From Cordylochernes scorpioides (taxonomy: Eukaryota > Arthropoda > Arachnida > Pseudoscorpiones > Chernetidae), in assembly GCA_030710605.1 (NCBI GenBank), contig CP092874.1:23655634-23719633 (forward strand): a stretch of 64,000 bases of DNA, read 5' to 3'. Below are positions 11,079 through 22,609 of this stretch, in pieces. The translations under genes were made by a program, and so were the position numbers. Below the pieces are notes generated by a model. It made no database searches. It had not been told where the DNA came from and saw only the letters and a program-made list of their open reading frames with translations. Positions within the stretch are counted from its first letter, which is position 1; the number at the start of each line of letters is the position of its first letter.

Positions 11079-11159
11079 TGCTATTCCGATCCAGGTTATC
11101 AGAATTCGAGAGTTCGACTAATTCTTTTCACTAGCTCAGTCGTAGATGAATAATAAAAA

Positions 11160-11745
11160 TAATACACAAAATGGCTTTCTGAGGATGTTTCTTTTTTTAT
11201 TTATATTCATCTCAAGCTTTCAGGCATCACAAAATATTTTACAGGAGTATAAGATTTGAAAAATATATTTTTATTAATTTATTTATTTTTTAAATCATAT
11301 ACTTTTTAGAAGATTTATATAAAAGGGCGTACCATGGATCTGTAAAGAAAAAAAAATCTCAAAATATTTCGAGAGATTTCTTCCTCTTTATCAATTTATT
11401 TTAAAGTAAACTTAATTTACAAATTCTTGTAGATCACATGAAAACAACTTTGTCATTGGTCAAAAATAATTAATGATAATAATACATTAAAATTGAAAAT
11501 AATAAAATAAAATTATTATGAAAATTAAAGGCTTTTGTAAGTACCGTACAATAAATTGATAAAGAGGGAGCAATCTCTCTCGAAATATTTTAAGAAAAAA
11601 ATTTTTTTTTTTCTTTACAGATCCAGGTATGTTCTTTTATATAAACTTCTTTGATGGATCGCTTTTTTTTTACTTAAATATTTTTTTAGAAAGGTTTGTG
11701 AAACCCTAAAGCTTGAGATGAATATAAAATAAAACAAGAATTCAT
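11160..11745. repeat. Nested fold-backs
   Basis: Outer arms about 11180-11245 and 11695-11745 share ATTCATCTCAAGCTTT / AAAGCTTGAGATGAAT. The inner arms about 11318-11420 and 11540-11655 are family K (CCTCTTTATCAATTTATT / AATAAATTGATAAAGAGG). This mirrors the nesting at 3925-4425. Confidence 0.7.
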
Positions 11746-11764
11746 TATATGAGTAACAGTTACT

Positions 11765-12145
11765 TAGAAATTTTTTGAAAAAGAAAAAATAAACAATATT
11801 ATGGTAAAGGGTTTCTTTTTGATTTTCGCAAGCTTTCGAGGAAAATTTCTGTTCTTCAACGTGCATATACTTCTATATACAATATCAAGATAAACTTTGT
11901 ACAGTAATAATTGTGTTATTGGCATGTGTTCTCGTGGGCATGTATTTTTCAATTAAATATCAAGATGAACTTTGCGCATGCCAATAACACAATTATTACT
12001 GTACAAAGTTCATCTTGATATTGTATATAGAAGTATATGCCCGTTGAAGAGCAGAAATTTTCTCGAAAACTTGCGAAAATCAAAATTAAAAGAAAACCTT
12101 TACCTTAATATTATTTATTTTTTCTTTTTCGAAGAAACTCTTTCA
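11765..12145. repeat. Fold-back repeat
   Basis: Arms about 11765-11930 and 11960-12145 are inverted copies sharing TTGTACAGTAATAATTGTG and ATACTTCTATATACAATATC. The arms also contain GATTTTCGCAAGCTTTCGAGG. Confidence 0.8.
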
Positions 12146-12184
12146 AAAGACATTTTGTTGTATTAAAGGTCAAAGACTCTTCCA

Positions 12185-12595
12185 GTAAGATATGTCAAGT
12201 AAGAAGTTTCAGAAGATGAGTTTCTTTTAATTGTAAAACATTACAAGCTTTCGGGCAATGCCCTTCTACAGGTAAAATAAAAATAAAAACAAAAATTAAA
12301 GGTAAATTAAGGCAACTAAGCAACTGAGTATTAAACAATGTAAATATATATCAGCTAACCATAGAAAAACAAAAACAAAAATAAGATATATGTTTGTGTT
12401 TTTGTTTTTGTTTTTCTATGGTTAGCTGATATATATTTACATTGTTAAATACTCAGTTGCTTAGTTGCCTTAATTTACCTTTAATTTTTGTTTTTATTTT
12501 TATTTTACCTGTAGAAGGGCATTGCCCGAAAGCTTGTAATGTTTTACAATTAAAAGAAACTCATCTTCTGAAACTTCTTACTTGACATTTTGTTG
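12185..12595. repeat. Near-perfect 410-bp palindrome
   Basis: Left arm from GTCAAGTAAGAAGTTTCAG to about 12390 and right arm from there to CTGAAACTTCTTACTTGAC are almost exact inverses, with a very small loop. The right arm carries CTGTAGAAGGGCATTGCCC-GAAAGCTT, a hammerhead-like pattern discussed in the findings. The high arm identity suggests a recent element. Confidence 0.9.
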
Positions 12596-12599
12596 TATT

Positions 12600-13050
12600 A
12601 TTTATATGTATTACAGAGGATTTTAATTTTTTTTCCCGTAGATGAAACAATATGTTTTAGTAAGATTCTTTAATAGTTAAGATTGTTAAACTAACTATGC
12701 ACTAGAGTGGTTTGGGCCTTTCAGTTTTATTCGAAAGCTTCTTCCCACTGTCTGATTATAATCTCAGTATTTCACGGCGTTTGGTAAAAGATTGTACAGT
12801 AACTACTTACTCAATCAGAATTATAAATGGTATCGTGAGGACATCTATAAAAAGAAAGAGCACCTCTCCCTTTAAAACAAATGTTTAAACTAAGCGCCAT
12901 TTTTCTTTGATTTAAGAGCCAGAGAGAATATTGTTGTACGGGCTACTACCAAAATGTATGATTTTTGGCCCTAAAATTTAAGACACACAGGCTAGTAAAT
13001 GTTTTTATTCTCTAGGCGTTTATTGTTGACTTAGACTTTTTAAAGATACA
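12600..13050. other. Unassigned sequence
   Basis: No exon, RNA gene or repeat relative is recognised. Only ordinary AT-rich sequence is seen. Confidence 0.4.
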
Positions 13051-13052
13051 AG

Positions 13053-13138
13053 GTAATTATTAAATAAAAACAAACGATAGCATTGCGTCTCTTTATACAT
13101 GAAAATTATTGTGCTATCGTTTGTTTTTATTTAATAAA
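13053..13138. repeat. Small palindrome
   Basis: ATTAAATAAAAACAAACGATAG and its inverse CTATCGTTTGTTTTTATTTAAT flank a loop of about 35 bp. Confidence 0.85.
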
Positions 13139-13269
13139 TTTATAGCAATTCTTTTGTCTATACAAGGTAATCCCAAAAGTTCGTAAAAACTTACAAAAAA
13201 TTGAAATACCAAATTATTTGCCATTATATATAATGTTTTTATATATTTTTTTATGTATAAAGTAATTAT

Positions 13270-13605
13270 CAAAATACGAAACTATTATAGACGCGTATGA
13301 TTCTTTTAAAAATAAAACAATTTCTACCGCCCTTAATGCAATGGAAAAATTAATGGGAGGACCTGGCTCATCAGTGGTGAACCTTCCCAGCGGTTTCACC
13401 AGTTTAATCTACCATATGGTAATCATACATGGTAGATTAAACTGGCGAAACCGCTGGGAGGGTTCACCACTGATGAGCCAGACCCTCCCATTAATTTTTC
13501 CATTGCAGTAAGGGCGGTAAAAATTGTTTTACTTTTTAAAAGAATCATACGCGTCTATAATAGTTTCGTATTTTGATAACAGATGGCGCGCTAGTGCATC
13601 ATAAA
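13270..13605. repeat. Fold-back family A
   Basis: Arms 13284-13416 and 13425-13600 contain ACGCGTATGATTCTTTT, TTTCTACCGCCCTTAATGCA, GGCTCATCAGTGGTGAACC and TTTAATCTACCA. The outer right flank is the GATGGCGCGCTAGTGCATCA end shared by family A copies. The right arm is where the first copy of the large duplication starts to be comparable with the second. Confidence 0.85.
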
Positions 13606-13611
13606 GTAATT

Positions 13612-13885
13612 GTATTATAAACACAAGGTAATAAGACCAAATAAATAAATAGTGTGTGACGTTTTGGTAACAGCGTTGTTACGATCTTCAGACAAAAGTA
13701 CAGAATGAGAAATTTTACCACAGCATGTTTAAACATGTTGTAAAAACATTGTAAAACATGCTGTGGTAAAATTTCTCATTCAATACTTTTGCCTGAAGAT
13801 GGTAACAACGCTGTTACCGAAACATCACACACTATTTATTTATTTGGATTTGGTCTTATTACCTTGTGTTTATAATCTACTAGCC
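13612..13885. repeat. Fold-back family P
   Basis: Arms share AACACAAGGTAATAAGACC, GTGTGTGACG, GGTAACAGCGTTGTTAC, TCTTCAG and TGAGAAATTTTACCACAGC with their inverses, around a loop near 13735. Copy 2 is at 30140-30415. Confidence 0.9.
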
Positions 13886-14290
13886 GAATGACCCGGGCAA
13901 CGTCCGTGTTTTACCCGATTGAATGTTTTGATTCAAATACTATTTGTTACAATTATAAATTGGCGCCTTAAATAAATGCATATATTAGTTAATAACTATA
14001 GCCTATGTGCTTTATCTGTCTATGTACTGTTGGCTTCCGTAGGCGTCTCTTACTGGGAAAAAGAAAGAGAGGATTCCATTTGGTTATTAACTAATATATG
14101 TATTTATTTAAGGAGCGACCCGCTCCAACACAATAGTTACAAAAATGGGGGGGGGGGGGCAAAGGTGGCGTGACCGTAGCCAACCAATAGGAGGGCGCCA
14201 TTCCAAAAAAAAAAAAGCAAACCGTGACAGAGGCGACGAAGAATGACGCTCGTAACTGTATATAGAATAATCCAAATTGTGCCTTATTAA
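13880..14290 (+). mobile_element. Dispersed repeat family E
   Basis: Starts CTACTAGCCGAATGACCCGG, GCAACGCCCGTGTTTTACCC. Inside is an inverted pair, AAATAAATGCATATATTAGT against its inverse, about 130 bp apart, then GGAGCGACCCGCTCC and a poly-G tract. Other copies: 23592-24030, 30415-30815, 42384-42815 and 62240-63712 (minus). No coding capacity; class unknown. Confidence 0.8.
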
Positions 14291-14599
14291 TTGCATTATT
14301 ATGTATTCGCCGTAATAATATTATTCGCCAAGTGATAAGAAAAACAACGTTTTAAGAAAAAGACGAACTTTTGAAACAACCCTATACTTATCTCAAGAAA
14401 TTTGATCAAACATTAACTTCGTTGATTTACAAGAGAGAGAACAAAATATAACAGAGTAAACAAAGAAAAACTTATCTTCTTACAGTTAGCGCCTATTTTC
14501 TTGTGATCTTACATATATACATACTCTGTGGGAATAATTAATTAATTAAGCTTAAAATATACATACAACATATATTCATTTTAGTAAATTAAATTTAAT

Positions 14600-15070
14600 T
14601 GCCATCTATCGTTAAAATTTTACACAAATAAATTTACTGGCAATGCATTTCTTTTAAATATCATCAAATATTATCTCTACAGACCTTACTGCAATGATAT
14701 GAGTTATTGAATTTGTGGTGTTTTGCATAACAATAGCTATGTTTAGATAAATTGTCGAGATATGCAAATAAGGTTTTGCATAGTGTTTGTTTGTTTGTAT
14801 GTTAATTATTTTTATGTATATATATGTATCATTAAATTGTAAATTTTCAGTCATATTAGTGTTATGAAGCAATAAAGGTTTTATCTCTGACTTAGTGGAT
14901 CTCGGTGACCTGGAGTAGTTGTAGAGACACAACAGAATTATTGAAAGAGGGTTCACTACTGATGAGCCAAGTCCTCTCATTCAATAACTCATATCATTGC
15001 AGTAAGGTCTGTAGAGATAATATTTGATGATATTTAAAAGAAACGCATTGCCAGTAAATTTATTTGTGTA
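14600..15070. repeat. Fold-back with LTR inserted in loop
   Basis: Arms about 14630-14708 and 14940-15065 share ATCATCAAATATTATCTCTACAGACC and CAATGATATGAGTTATTGAA with their inverses. Copy 2 (31140-31390) lacks the central insertion. Confidence 0.8.
14714..14934 (+). mobile_element. Solo LTR, copy 1 only
   Basis: Begins TGTGGTGTTTTGC and ends GACACAACA, flanked by the 5-base duplication GAATT (14709-14713 and 14935-14939). It contains GCAATAAAGG as a possible poly(A) signal. The corresponding site in copy 2 near 31225 is empty with a single GAATT. Clean example of a post-divergence insertion. Confidence 0.8.
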
Positions 15071-15144
15071 AAATATATTCATTTATCGAAACGTAAAGAA
15101 AATAAAAATATTTACTGTCCGAAGTGTTTCTTTAATCAAAGAAT

Positions 15145-15460
15145 TATGAATGCGCAAGGGTCGGTGGAAGGATGGTCTAAACCGTTGGTTTTCGACCACT
15201 ACGACCCAGGTTCGATTCCCGCATTGGGCACTTTTTTCTGTTTAAAAATAAATGCTCTAATGGCCCCCGATTATTGCAAAAGTTCAACCCCACCAGCGAG
15301 TGCAAGTAACCAAACAGGGCTCTGGCACATTTGTAAGTGCAATGTTGAACTGCTTTTCACACGTGTAGACATGTGGTGCATTTACAGTAAAAGCAGTCAC
15401 CAACTTCTACCCACCATGATTATTATGGCCTGTACCACGTGTACTAGGGATAAGCAACAA
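15145..15460 (+). mobile_element. SINE-1, tRNA-derived
   Basis: Head 15147-15232 has a tRNA-like A box (GGATGGTCTAAACCG) and a strong B box (GGTTCGATTCC), followed by GCATTGGGCAC and a T run. The body has AAGTAACCAAACAGGGCTCT, GCACATTTGTAAGTGC and GGCCTGTACCACGTGTACTA. Other copies: 22610-22930 (minus), 31440-31760 (plus), 40160-40450 (minus) and 830-945 (fragment). Confidence 0.75.
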
Positions 15461-15594
15461 AAAACAATGAATGCCGACAACCTCTATCTTCAAGATAAGC
15501 ACCATATATTGACCGTCACTGCAATCTTGTCTTCTTTCTTATCTCCACTCAATCATATTAGGGTATCAAACCTGTAGAGCTTGCTGATGATGTT

Positions 15595-16000
15595 TTGACA
15601 ACAAACATGACTGGGTGAAGTAGAATATGTTTGTCATTAAGACTGGAAACATTACTCAGTAGCAGGCCGACTTAGTTCTAATATGAAATGGCCCGCCTCT
15701 GACATGAGGAACAGATGACATGTGCAGCTACTTCTAACATGGAATACAGACTCATCCTGTATCCCTGTATCAGGATCCCTTATAGCGTACTGGGTAAAGT
15801 AGAATATGTCTGTCATTAAGACTGGGAACACTACTCAGTAGCAGACCACTGACTTAGCTCCAATATGAAATGGCCGTCTCTGACATGAGGAACAGATGAC
15901 AAGTACAGCTGCTTCTAACATGGAGTACAGACACATCCTGTATCCCTGGAGACCTTACAGGGTACTATCAGCCAGACCAGCTGAACCCAGGTTTTTTAGT
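15595..16000. repeat. 181-bp tandem repeat, two units
   Basis: Units carry ACTGGGT(G/A)AAGTAGAATATG, CATTAAGACTGG, ACTACTCAGTAGCAG, GACATGAGGAACAGA and CATCCTGTATCCCTGGA. About two units and a diverged tail (GCTGAACCCAGGTTTTTTAG) are present here; the matching place in copy 2 has six. Confidence 0.85.
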
Positions 16001-16273
16001 GAGCTTTTTACTCCTCCTCCTTTTTCATCCGGGCTTGGGACCAGCAAAGACGGAGTGACGGAAATCTTGTTGGATTCAGATAGCTGAAAGTCTCACCATT
16101 ACATGATTAGCTTGTTTAAGAACCCGTATAGTTCGAAATCTTGCCGAGATATAATAAAACAAACTCTTTTACCTGTATTTTTAAGTATATTATTAATAAT
16201 TTAAATAAATTTTAATATATTCTTAATTTCTCAGAGGAAGTCTCTCGGGCCAAATTTGTGGACGTAGAGATAC

Positions 16274-16327
16274 AGCCTGCACGACGCTGACGAGCGCCAA
16301 CAGCCCGAAACGCGTTCGTGGTTGGTC
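16274..16327 (+). ncRNA. Hammerhead ribozyme, family H2, slightly damaged
   Basis: CTGACGA core, stem II GCGC/GCCC with one mismatch, GAAAC, self-complementary stem III ACGCGT, and stem I ACGACG against CGTGGT with one mismatch. The intact-core allele is 33301-33354. Confidence 0.6.
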
Positions 16328-16621
16328 TTTCGTTCGTTAGCCAAATATCACGCGGAACAAGTTAAATAAACGTTTAATTTATTTTTATTCAACTAGATGG
16401 CGCTCTGTCATCTAAAATGCTCACGTAAGTGGTCAGGATATGTCTTTTTTGTTTGATATATATGGAACTTTTGCCGGGAGGATATTGATCTAAAGAGACA
16501 AAGGTCGCCTCTCCCGTCAAAATAGACGTCAAAACTAGACGCCATCTATTGACCATCGCCGCAACTAGCGGCATCGGGTCGGTAACAAAGCCATAACACC
16601 AGCTTTGGCAAACTGAAAAGC

Positions 16622-16676
16622 GTCCACCTAGAGACCATGGTTTCAGGCTAATGGCCCTCGTCAGCCTAGGGCGGAC
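16622..16676 (-). ncRNA. Hammerhead ribozyme, family H1
   Basis: Minus strand: stem I 5' GTCC-GC-CCTAGG, core CTGACGA, stem II GGGC-CATTA-GCCT, GAAA, stem III ACCATGGT, C17, stem I 3' TCTAGG-T-GGAC. Relative to 27491-27545, two changes convert Watson-Crick pairs to G-U wobbles (one in stem I, one in stem II), so the fold is kept. Confidence 0.7.
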
Positions 16677-16859
16677 TTTATTCCATGAGATCCACACGGG
16701 ATCTAATGGAATCTTCACAATCTGCCAAAGATAAATATATATATTATAATTTGAAAATAATATACATTGTTTTTAACGCATTTAATTAATACATTTTTCA
16801 TTCACACAAATTTATTAAAAGGGAGATATACCTCTTTTTTTTTACACATCACAAAGTAT

Positions 16860-17025
16860 TGTAGAACGACATTTGAAAATTATCCCTCATGTGTTTTTTT
16901 TTAACGAAAAATCAAAATTTATTTTAAGGAGAAATAACGATTATTTCTCCTTAAAATTAATTTCGATTTTTCGTTCAAAAGAAATACATGCGGGTTAATT
17001 TTCAAATGTCGTTCTACAATCATAA
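16860..17025. repeat. Fold-back family F
   Basis: GTAGAACGACATTTGAAAAT...GGAGAAATAACG and its inverse form a roughly 80-bp stem with almost no loop. Copy 2 is at 33885-34057. Confidence 0.9.
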
Positions 17026-17129
17026 GCCGCATTATATTGTATTATACATCACTAAGTATATATTATGAATACAATTTGCATATTTACTAAAGAAAAAGAG
17101 GGTTATAAATAACTACATTCAAAACATGA

Positions 17130-17290
17130 GTGGACGAGTAGGCAACACCTTCGATTCCCGACAGTCATGAACCGGGATTGAATCCCGCGTTAACATTTTG
17201 TTTAATATATAAATAACCTTCCTATATTATTCATTGTTGTAATTATCATAAACTAGGTTTTTCTTGTTGAGCGGTACCTAATAAAGTGAT
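17130..17290 (+). mobile_element. SINE-2, tRNA-derived
   Basis: tRNA-like head GTGGACGAGTAGGCAACACC with B-box-like GGGATTGAATCCC, then a tail through TTGTTGAGCGGTACCTA. The reverse relative is 1175-1345. In copy 2 (34350-34400) the head is partly deleted. Confidence 0.55.
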
Positions 17291-17379
17291 TTTGGAACAT
17301 CCAAAACACGGGGTTGAGAAGTAAAAACGAAGAGGTTAAAACGATGTAAGCCTGCCATTTTCGGAAAAGGAAGAAGACA

Positions 17380-17580
17380 AAGAAATTAGTCCAAACTATT
17401 TTAGGCCTAATCTCTCGTAGGATGAATTCACTCAGTCGTCTGTTGCCTACCGCACCTAGCAGGAAGCAAATCTATTTCTGCCGCAGACGACAACTAATTA
17501 GGGGCAGCCGAGTGTTGATGGAATGTTGACTTAACCCTAGCGACCTATATCTATCCAGCGGGAGGAATGGCAGGTGGAAT
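17380..17580. other. Well-conserved unassigned block
   Basis: This block is almost identical to 34645-34840 although surrounding sequence differs more. It contains an 8-bp inverted pair GTCGTCTG (17435-17442) / CAGACGAC (17484-17491). There is no long frame and no recognised RNA. Confidence 0.4.
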
Positions 17581-17726
17581 CTTCAGCACCTTCTTTTATA
17601 GAGAAACATCAAATAAAAACGACTTAAAAAACCTAACGTACAACATGTAAACAAAAGAGCAAACATATATATGTGATCACAAAAACAGCAAAAATAATCT
17701 AACCAAAATTCTACACTTATTGACAA

Positions 17727-17850
17727 AATTTAAGGAAGTGGAAAATCTTTGATATCGCCGGTCGTCTTTTTTTTTTTTTTTTAAGGTGACAGAGGCAATT
17801 TTGTTTACATTTGGTTAGCTCGTGTATCTTTAATAAAGGTTACTGTTCAT
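17727..17850 (-). mobile_element. MITE family M fragment
   Basis: AAGGAAGTGGAAAATCTTTGATATCGCCGG, T run, GACAGAGGCAATTTTGTT and CTTTAATAAAGGTTACTG match part of family M in reverse. Copy 2 is at 34990-35110. Confidence 0.65.
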
Positions 17851-17869
17851 GATAAAAATTGTGAAAAAA

Positions 17870-18395
17870 GTTTTAAAATTACAAAATATTTTCTCAGAAT
17901 GAGTTTCTTTTTATTACAAAACACTAGCTTTCAAGTGATAATCGCTCTTCAACGGACTTAATAAAACATTGACTTTATCTTACAAGAAATATTTACAAAA
18001 ACATACAGCGTGGATATTTACAACTGAAACTTTAAATTGATATTTAATTTAACAATGTTATGGAATATGTCTATTCACATTTTTAGGGCATCCAGAACCT
18101 TTAAAATTGATTTCTTCTAAGATATCTAAGGTATGGTATCTTCCTGTTTATGTTCTCTGTTATATTCATTGGAAATGAGAGATTCTAAGAGTTGATATTT
18201 GTTCTTAATGTTAAATTACATATCAATTTAAAATTTCAGTTGTAAATATCCACGCTGTATGTTTTTGTAAATATTTCTTGTAAGATATAGTCGATGTTTT
18301 ATTAAGCCCGATGAAGAGCGATTATCACTTGAAAGCTAGTGTTTTGTAATAAAAAGAAACTCATTGTGAGAAAATATTTTGTAATTTTAAAAGGT
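17870..18395. repeat. Fold-back, 210-bp arms
   Basis: Arms start TTTTCTCAGAATGAGTTTCTTTTTA and end with its inverse; internal shared blocks are CTAGCTTTCAAGTGATAATCGCTCTTCA and TACAGCGTGGATATTTACAA. The loop is about 110 bp. Confidence 0.8.
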
Positions 18396-18399
18396 TACT

Positions 18400-19035
18400 G
18401 TATATTAAATATCTTTAATACACAGTTTAATATTTATAAAACTATAAATTAAAAAAAAATGTTTAAATATAAATTTAAAAATATATATATAATTAAAAGT
18501 TGAAACCAATAGATCACCATCAGACGTATGTTCTAGTTCCAACATAAATATTCATCAACATATACTCTCACTCCAATCCCATACACAATCCAATTTCCAA
18601 TGACATGGAAAGACAATTCCAGCAATCACACAACCAGTCCATTATAATCATACCAAGATTTCCACACAAGAAGACAATTCCCATCAAGAAGAACACTCTG
18701 TGTCTAAAAAAAGACAACCCGAATTACAGGGTTGGAATGTCCAATTTGTTCGTCTGTCTGTCACCCATTGTAGAACGTCAAGTTAATTGACTTCATTGTC
18801 AATTATTAACGTCATGGGAGGTAATTTCAGCTTTCGACCTACATCACCTTCTTCATTTCCTGTAAATCTAGTGCGGGCCCTATTGTCTTCCTTCTTCTTT
18901 TACTTTACCGTTAGTTCACCTCGCGATTTTTAGTGGCGTTCAAGCCAGTACAAGCATTTTAAATCACGAATATTTATTTTACACATAAAAAAAAATTCTA
19001 TAATTCTTACTCTTTGATTTAAAATATTACTTTAT
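18400..19035. other. Unassigned sequence
   Basis: Collinear with 35410-36037. No exon with splice borders, RNA gene or further repeat is recognised. Confidence 0.4.
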
Positions 19036-19037
19036 TA

Positions 19038-19315
19038 CACCAATACCTCGCTTTGCGTCGTTTCGTTTTGCGTTTTTTTTTTCGAAGTTGCGTCGCTGCT
19101 TAATTTTTACTGATTTTACTGTGCGTCGTTAGATTTTCGAAGTTGCGTTGTTTTGGATTCGAATCTTTAATTTTTTTTTTTTTTTGAATTTTTTCCCCTA
19201 AAATATGGCAACACCTTTGTTTTTGATTGCGCCTTCACATATTTTCACTTTGCGTCGTTTCAATTTGCGTCGTGTTTTTTTGGAACGTAACCCCGACGCA
19301 ATGCGAGGTATGGCT
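19038..19315. mobile_element. TIR MITE (CCTCGCTTTGCG ends)
   Basis: Relative of 4633-4862; the right end GACGCAATGCGAGGTATGG is mutated. A 65-codon frame across its right end (19205-19402) is repeat-derived. Confidence 0.6.
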
Positions 19316-19329
19316 ACTTTCATTTCTCA

Positions 19330-19449
<120 letters not shown>

Positions 19450-19859
19450 TTAGAAGTTGTTATACAAGGCGTTCTTTTTACAAGCTTACAATTTATCGGC
19501 TGCGCGCGCAATCAAATGATGTGATATAGCGCAGTGTAGCTGAAGCTTTCTATTTTTTTTTTTTAATATACTTTAAAAAAAAAAATTATCATTTCATTTT
19601 TTCATTGTTTTTGACCGTTCTCATTATTTATTGGACAAACCTTGTATATAGATGGTCCGTTATTGCTTTATAATAAATTTAGGCCTAACTGGCCTTGTCC
19701 TTATTGTTTGCCGAAGAGCATTGCTCTATGCAAATATTTATATGTAATTATACTGTTCTATAAGCTTATATCCAAAGTTTACTTAAATATCATTTCTGAG
19801 ATTCCATCCTTCAATGCTGCGTATATAAGCAGAATCGTTCAATACAGTATTAGAACTCT

Positions 19860-20000
19860 AAGAAGCTGTCTGGTAGATTAAATTGGCGAAACCGCTGGGA
19901 GAATTTACCACTGATAAACCAAGCCCTCCTAATATTTTTTCATCACAGTAAGGACAGTAGAAGTTTGATTTATTTGTGAAAAGAAACATTCACGACTTAA
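19860..20000. repeat. Family B half-element
   Basis: GATTAAATTGGCGAAACCGC, CACTGATAAACCAAGCCCTCC and CATCACAGTAAGGACAGTAG: one arm of family B without its inverse. Copy 2 is at 36840-36980. Confidence 0.75.
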
Positions 20001-20124
20001 TGTCTTGATTCGTTATATCTTTGTCTATGTCTCTATTTATCTTTGTCGATGGAAGGCAAGAGTTCTTCCCCAAAAGATGGAGAGTTCGATGAGATGGTAC
20101 AATGGCAGAGAGAGGACTGTAGAC

Positions 20125-20795
20125 TTCTATGAACTTATCTCCACTCAATCATATCAGGGTATCAAACTTGTAAAGCTTGTTGATGGTGTCTGCTGGGGAT
20201 GAGTAGAGCTCATCAATGGATGAGTCAATACAGCAGTTGAATTTTCTTCTTCTTCTTTCTTATCTCCACTCAACAATCATATTAGGGTATCAAACTTGTA
20301 AAGCTTGTTGATGGTGTCTGCTGGGGATGAGTAGAGCTCATCAATGGATGAGTCAATACAGCAGTTGAATTTTCTTCTTCTTCTTTCTTATCTCCACTCA
20401 ACAATCATATTAGGGTATCAAACTTGTAAAGCTTGTTGATGGTGTCTGCTGGGGATGAGTAGAGCTCATCAATGGATGAGTCAATACAGCAGTTGAATTT
20501 TCTTCTTCTTCTTTCTTATCTCCACTCAACAATCATATCAGGGTATCAAACTTGTAAAGCTTGAGACTTTTGATGGTGTCTGCTGGGGATGAGTAGAGCT
20601 CACCAATGGATGAGTCAATACAGCAGTTGAATTTTCTTCTTCTTCTTTCTTATCTCCACTCAACAATCATATCAGGGTATCAAGCTTGTAAAGCTTGTTG
20701 ATCGTGTCTGCTGGGGATGAGTAGAGCTCACCAATGGATGAGTCAATACAGTCAATGATGTATTTTGGAGTTGTTTGACAACCATCATGAAACCA
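20125..20795. repeat. 128-bp tandem array, five units
   Basis: Each unit has TTATCTCCACTCAACAATCA, AGGGTATCAAACTTGTAAAG, GTGTCTGCTGGGGATGAGTA and GAATTTTCTTCTTCTTCTTTC. Copy 2 (37085-38370) has ten. Confidence 0.97.
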
Positions 20796-21044
20796 CTTGT
20801 AGTGTTCACCACTGATGAGCCAAGCCATCCCAATATTTTTTTCATCGCAATAATGAGAGTAGAAGTTTTTATGTGTAAAAGAAACATTGGAGCTTTAATA
20901 TTTTCATATATATAGATAACGCGTTATTACCTTTTAATTACACCCACAAGCCTTTATTAAGACATTCTGTCTTATACAGACGATTCTCCTGTTAGAAATG
21001 AATCTAAAAAGAAATGAGAGAAGCAGGGGAAGAAATTACCTTTT

Positions 21045-21308
21045 CTACTGTCCTATAAGCTTATGTCCATAGTTTGCTTAAATACCATTTCTGAGATTCC
21101 ATTTTTTTGTGTAGAATATACATAAAATGAAAGTATTTAGAAGCAAGAATGTTTCTCCTATACATAATACAAACCTCTAATGTCCCCACTGCGATGAAAA
21201 ATATATTGGGAGGGCTTGGCTCATCAGTGGTGAACCCTCCCAGCGGTTTCGCCAATTTAATCCACCAGACTGCTTCTCAAAGCTCTAATACTGTATTGAA
21301 CGATTCTG
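21045..21308. repeat. Family B half-element, copy 1 only
   Basis: TTCTACTGTCCTATAAGC, CCTCTAATGTCCCCACTGCG, GGCTCATCAGTGGTGAACCC and CGCCAATTTAATCCACCAGA. Copy 2 passes directly from TTACCTTTTAATT to AACAAACAGTACAG near 38650. Confidence 0.75.
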
Positions 21309-21534
21309 TAACAAACAGTACAGACCATCATGACTAATCATGGTAGATTGAAGTTCTATACTCCTTTAAATGGTAAATTTTGTATATATGAACAAAAAGA
21401 CATCATTATTTTTTTATTAAGTGCATTGGAACAATGTTCTTTGATATTCTCTGTGTAGAATACACAGGTTTGGTTTAATAAAAATGTCACGATACCATTT
21501 TTGGAAAGTTCAGATGTAGTTGCCAGTAAAAATA

Positions 21535-22530
21535 AAAAAAAGTTTCATTGCTGTGGATAATTAGCCATTGTTGGTAATATAGTTTCATTGTTGGGAATAA
21601 ATAGTCACATTGTTATAGGTAAAGTTTCAATGTTGGAGGTAAAGTCGTTATTGTGTTTCATTGTTGCCAATAAAGATATTTGTTGGGAATAAATATATAT
21701 TGTTGCGAGCGAATAAAGTTTCATTATTGGGGATAGTCATTGTGTGGATAATCATTCATTGTTGTCAATAAAGTTCAATTGTTGGGAATAAATAGTCATT
21801 GTTGTGGGTAAAGTTTCATTGTTGGGTATAAAGTAGTCATTGTGTGGATAATGATTCATTTTTGCCAATAAAGAACAATTGTTGGTAATAAATATACATT
21901 GTTGTGGGTAGAGTTTCATTGTTGGGAATAAATAGTCATTGTTGTGGGTAAAGTTTCATTGTTGGGGATAAATTAGTCATTGTGTGGATAATGGTTCATT
22001 GTTGTCAATAAAGTTCAATTGTTGGGGATAAATAGTCATTGTTGTGGGTAGAGTTGCATTGTTGGAGATAGTCATTGTGTGGTTGATGATTCATTGTTGC
22101 CAATAAAGTTCCTTGTTGAGGATAAAGTAGGTATTGTTGCCAAAAAAAAGTTCCATTGTTGGGAACATTTATACATTGTTGTAGGTAAAGTTTCATTATT
22201 GTAGATAAAGTTTCAATGTGTTGGGGATAAAGTAGTCATTGTGTGAGTAAGGATTCATTGTTGCTAATAAATTGTCATTGTTGGGAATAAATAGTCATTG
22301 TTGTGGATAAAGTTTCATTGTTGGGAATAAATAGTCATTGTTGTGGATAAAGTTTCATTGTTGGGAATAAATAATCATTGTTGCTAATAAAGTTCCATTG
22401 TTGGGAATAAATAGTCATTGTTGTGGATAAAGTTTCATTGTTGGGAATAAATAGTCATTGTTGTGGATAAAGTTTCATTGTTGGGGATAAAGTAGTCATT
22501 GAGTAAGGATTCATTGTTGCCAATAAAGCC
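21535..22530. repeat. 40-bp minisatellite
   Basis: The unit is two related 20-mers: ATTGTTGTGGATAAAGTTTC and ATTGTTGGGAATAAATAGTC. Many variants and deletions occur. Copy 2 is at 38865-40065 with a different unit order. Confidence 0.95.
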
Positions 22531-22609
22531 AAGAAACCATATGTCCCTAAAGCAATATCCCCAATACGTACAAGAGGCTCTGTTTCGTGAAACAGTTGTA
22601 TCATTTAAT

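Noticed and set aside
13452..13490. Box C/D snoRNA (TGATGA box in family A)
   Set aside because: No D box at the right distance and no terminal stem; the TGATGA is part of the hammerhead-like core.
15147..15232. tRNA gene
   Set aside because: A and B boxes are present but acceptor and T stems do not pair properly, and it heads a dispersed SINE.
20125..20795. CRISPR-like regular repeats
   Set aside because: Direct 128-bp tandem units without unique spacers, in an animal genome.
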